Positions 5,895 through 6,543 of a DNA stretch of 6,543 bases are shown here, in pieces. The translations under genes and the position numbers were made by a program. Position 1 is the first letter of the stretch, and each line of letters begins with the position of its first letter. Source of the stretch: Candidatus Eiseniibacteriota bacterium. Lineage in GTDB: Bacteria > Eisenbacteria > RBG-16-71-46 > CAIMUX01 > VGJL01. A model generated the notes under the pieces. It did no database searches. It was given only the letters and a program-made list of their open reading frames with translations, and was not told the DNA's origin. Location: NCBI GenBank assembly GCA_014729455.1, contig WJJW01000120.1:1-6543 (forward strand), in the 5' to 3' direction.

Positions 5895-6543
5895 ATGAAA
5901 ACCGGCACCGGACTCCTCTACCTCGTCGCCCTCCTGATCGTCACCGCTCTCCCGACTCCGCCGGTCGCCGGCGCCCAGCCGCTCCCCCATCTCTGGAGCC
6001 GCTCGTTCGGGGACGACGCGGAGGACAGCGCGGGAAGCGTGGTCGTCGACGACGAGGGAAACCTCTTCATCACCGGCTGGTTTCGCGGCTCGATCGACTT
6101 CGGCGGCGGACCGTTGATCAGCGCCGGAACGCGCGACATCTACCTCGCCAAGCTCGACGCGAACGGCAACCACATCTGGAGCCGTCGATTCGGCGACGCC
6201 GATCACCAGATCGCCGTCACGCTCGCCGTCAACAGCCTCGGCCAGCCGGTCATCGCCGGCTCGTTCATGGGATCGGTCGACTTCGGCCTCGGGAATCACA
6301 CCAGCGCGGGAGGCTGGGATCTCTTCGTCGCGAAGTTCAACGAGAACGGCGTCCCCCTCTGGACGCGGAGCTACGGCGACGCCGAAGACCAGATCGGCGC
6401 AGGCGTCGGGGTCGGAAGCGGCGGAGCGGTCTGCGTCACGGGCCACTACCGCGGAAGCGTCGGCTTCGGAGGCGGCGCGCTCCCGAGCGCGGGCGGGTAC
6501 GACATCTTCCTCTTCCGCCTCGATTCCAGCAGCGGCTTCCACA
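5895..6543 (+). CDS. Secreted SBBP-type beta-propeller repeat protein (partial, 3' end outside window)
   Basis: The first 216 residues of an open reading frame that continues past the window edge. Residues 1-27 form a Sec signal peptide: MKTG, a hydrophobic core (about 7-20), and an Ala-Gly-Ala cleavage motif (25-27) before Gln28. No lipobox Cys is present, so it should be periplasmic, surface-associated or secreted. The mature part is made of 61-residue repeats. Each has a W-(S/T)-R-x-(F/Y)-G-D start, a V(I)TG/IAG strand, a GS(I/V)xFG segment and a (Y/F)(L/V)(A/F)(K/R)(L/F)(D/N) end, as in SBBP (Seven Bladed Beta Propeller) repeats. Proteins of this class are often large; a C-terminal anchoring or sorting domain could lie downstream. 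The binding partner is unknown. The ORF is well supported by the ribosome binding site, signal peptide and repeat periodicity; the antisense ORF over the same DNA is a GC-driven shadow. No functional tie to the transhydrogenase is evident. Confidence 0.88.
   Translation, partial: MKTGTGLLYLVALLIVTALPTPPVAGAQPLPHLWSRSFGDDAEDSAGSVVVDDEGNLFITGWFRGSIDFGGGPLISAGTRDIYLAKLDANGNHIWSRRFGDADHQIAVTLAVNSLGQPVIAGSFMGSVDFGLGNHTSAGGWDLFVAKFNENGVPLWTRSYGDAEDQIGAGVGVGSGGAVCVTGHYRGSVGFGGGALPSAGGYDIFLFRLDSSSGFH
5988..6536 (+). repeat. Three in-phase 183-base units encoding 61-residue SBBP repeats
   Basis: Units run 5988-6170, 6171-6353 and 6354-6536 (residues 32-92, 93-153, 154-214). Their Trp residues fall at 34, 95 and 156, an exact 61-residue spacing without indels. 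The units are clearly diverged in sequence, so this is an old protein-level repeat rather than a recent tandem duplication. The array probably continues beyond the window. Confidence 0.85.

Noticed and set aside
5673..6542. A 289-codon minus-strand ORF at the right edge
   Set aside because: It is antisense to the signal-peptide and SBBP-repeat ORF, which has a ribosome binding site and exact repeat periodicity. Its acidic, Val/Arg/Glu-rich sequence shows no family signature.

Overview
The window comes from a GC-rich bacterial chromosome (roughly two thirds G+C or more by eye, with strong G/C third-position bias). It is almost fully coding. Non-ATG starts are common (TTG, GTG, GTG), and two gene pairs overlap through the same 4-base GTGA. 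No rRNA, tRNA, insertion sequence, CRISPR or phage signal is visible. A PilT motor, a DUF4388/PATAN-domain protein and a secreted SBBP-repeat protein together suggest a gliding or twitching, environmental, Gram-negative-type lineage (Myxococcota, Acidobacteriota or FCB-like). That placement is inference; the sequence does not fix the taxon.

Left part, minus strand (2566 down to 15): a two-gene, translationally coupled unit. The first gene encodes a canonical PilT-type pilus retraction ATPase with all catalytic motifs. The second gene starts inside the stop codon of the first. It encodes a 492-residue protein with an N-terminal PATAN/DUF4388 domain followed by what reads as a complete but catalytically dead PilT copy. 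The Walker A, Walker B and His-box positions align with its neighbour, but their key residues are replaced. This intact-motor plus PATAN-pseudomotor pair is the most interesting item in the window.

Middle, plus strand (2713 to 4277): transcribed divergently from pilT. A 34-residue single-helix membrane protein with a strong ribosome binding site is coupled by a GTGA overlap to a 487-residue PutP-like sodium:solute symporter. The short protein is probably a symporter accessory subunit. After a 59-base gap with a GC-rich stem-loop at the symporter stop, a 468-residue SthA-type soluble pyridine nucleotide transhydrogenase follows (4337 to 5743).

Right end, plus strand (5895 to beyond 6543): the start of a secreted protein with a signal peptide and at least three 61-residue SBBP-type beta-propeller repeats, cut by the window edge. 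It has its own ribosome binding site and a possible -10 element in the 151-base gap before it. The left unit plausibly acts in type IV pilus retraction control and the middle unit in Na+-coupled uptake. The transhydrogenase and the SBBP protein have no evident functional link to either.
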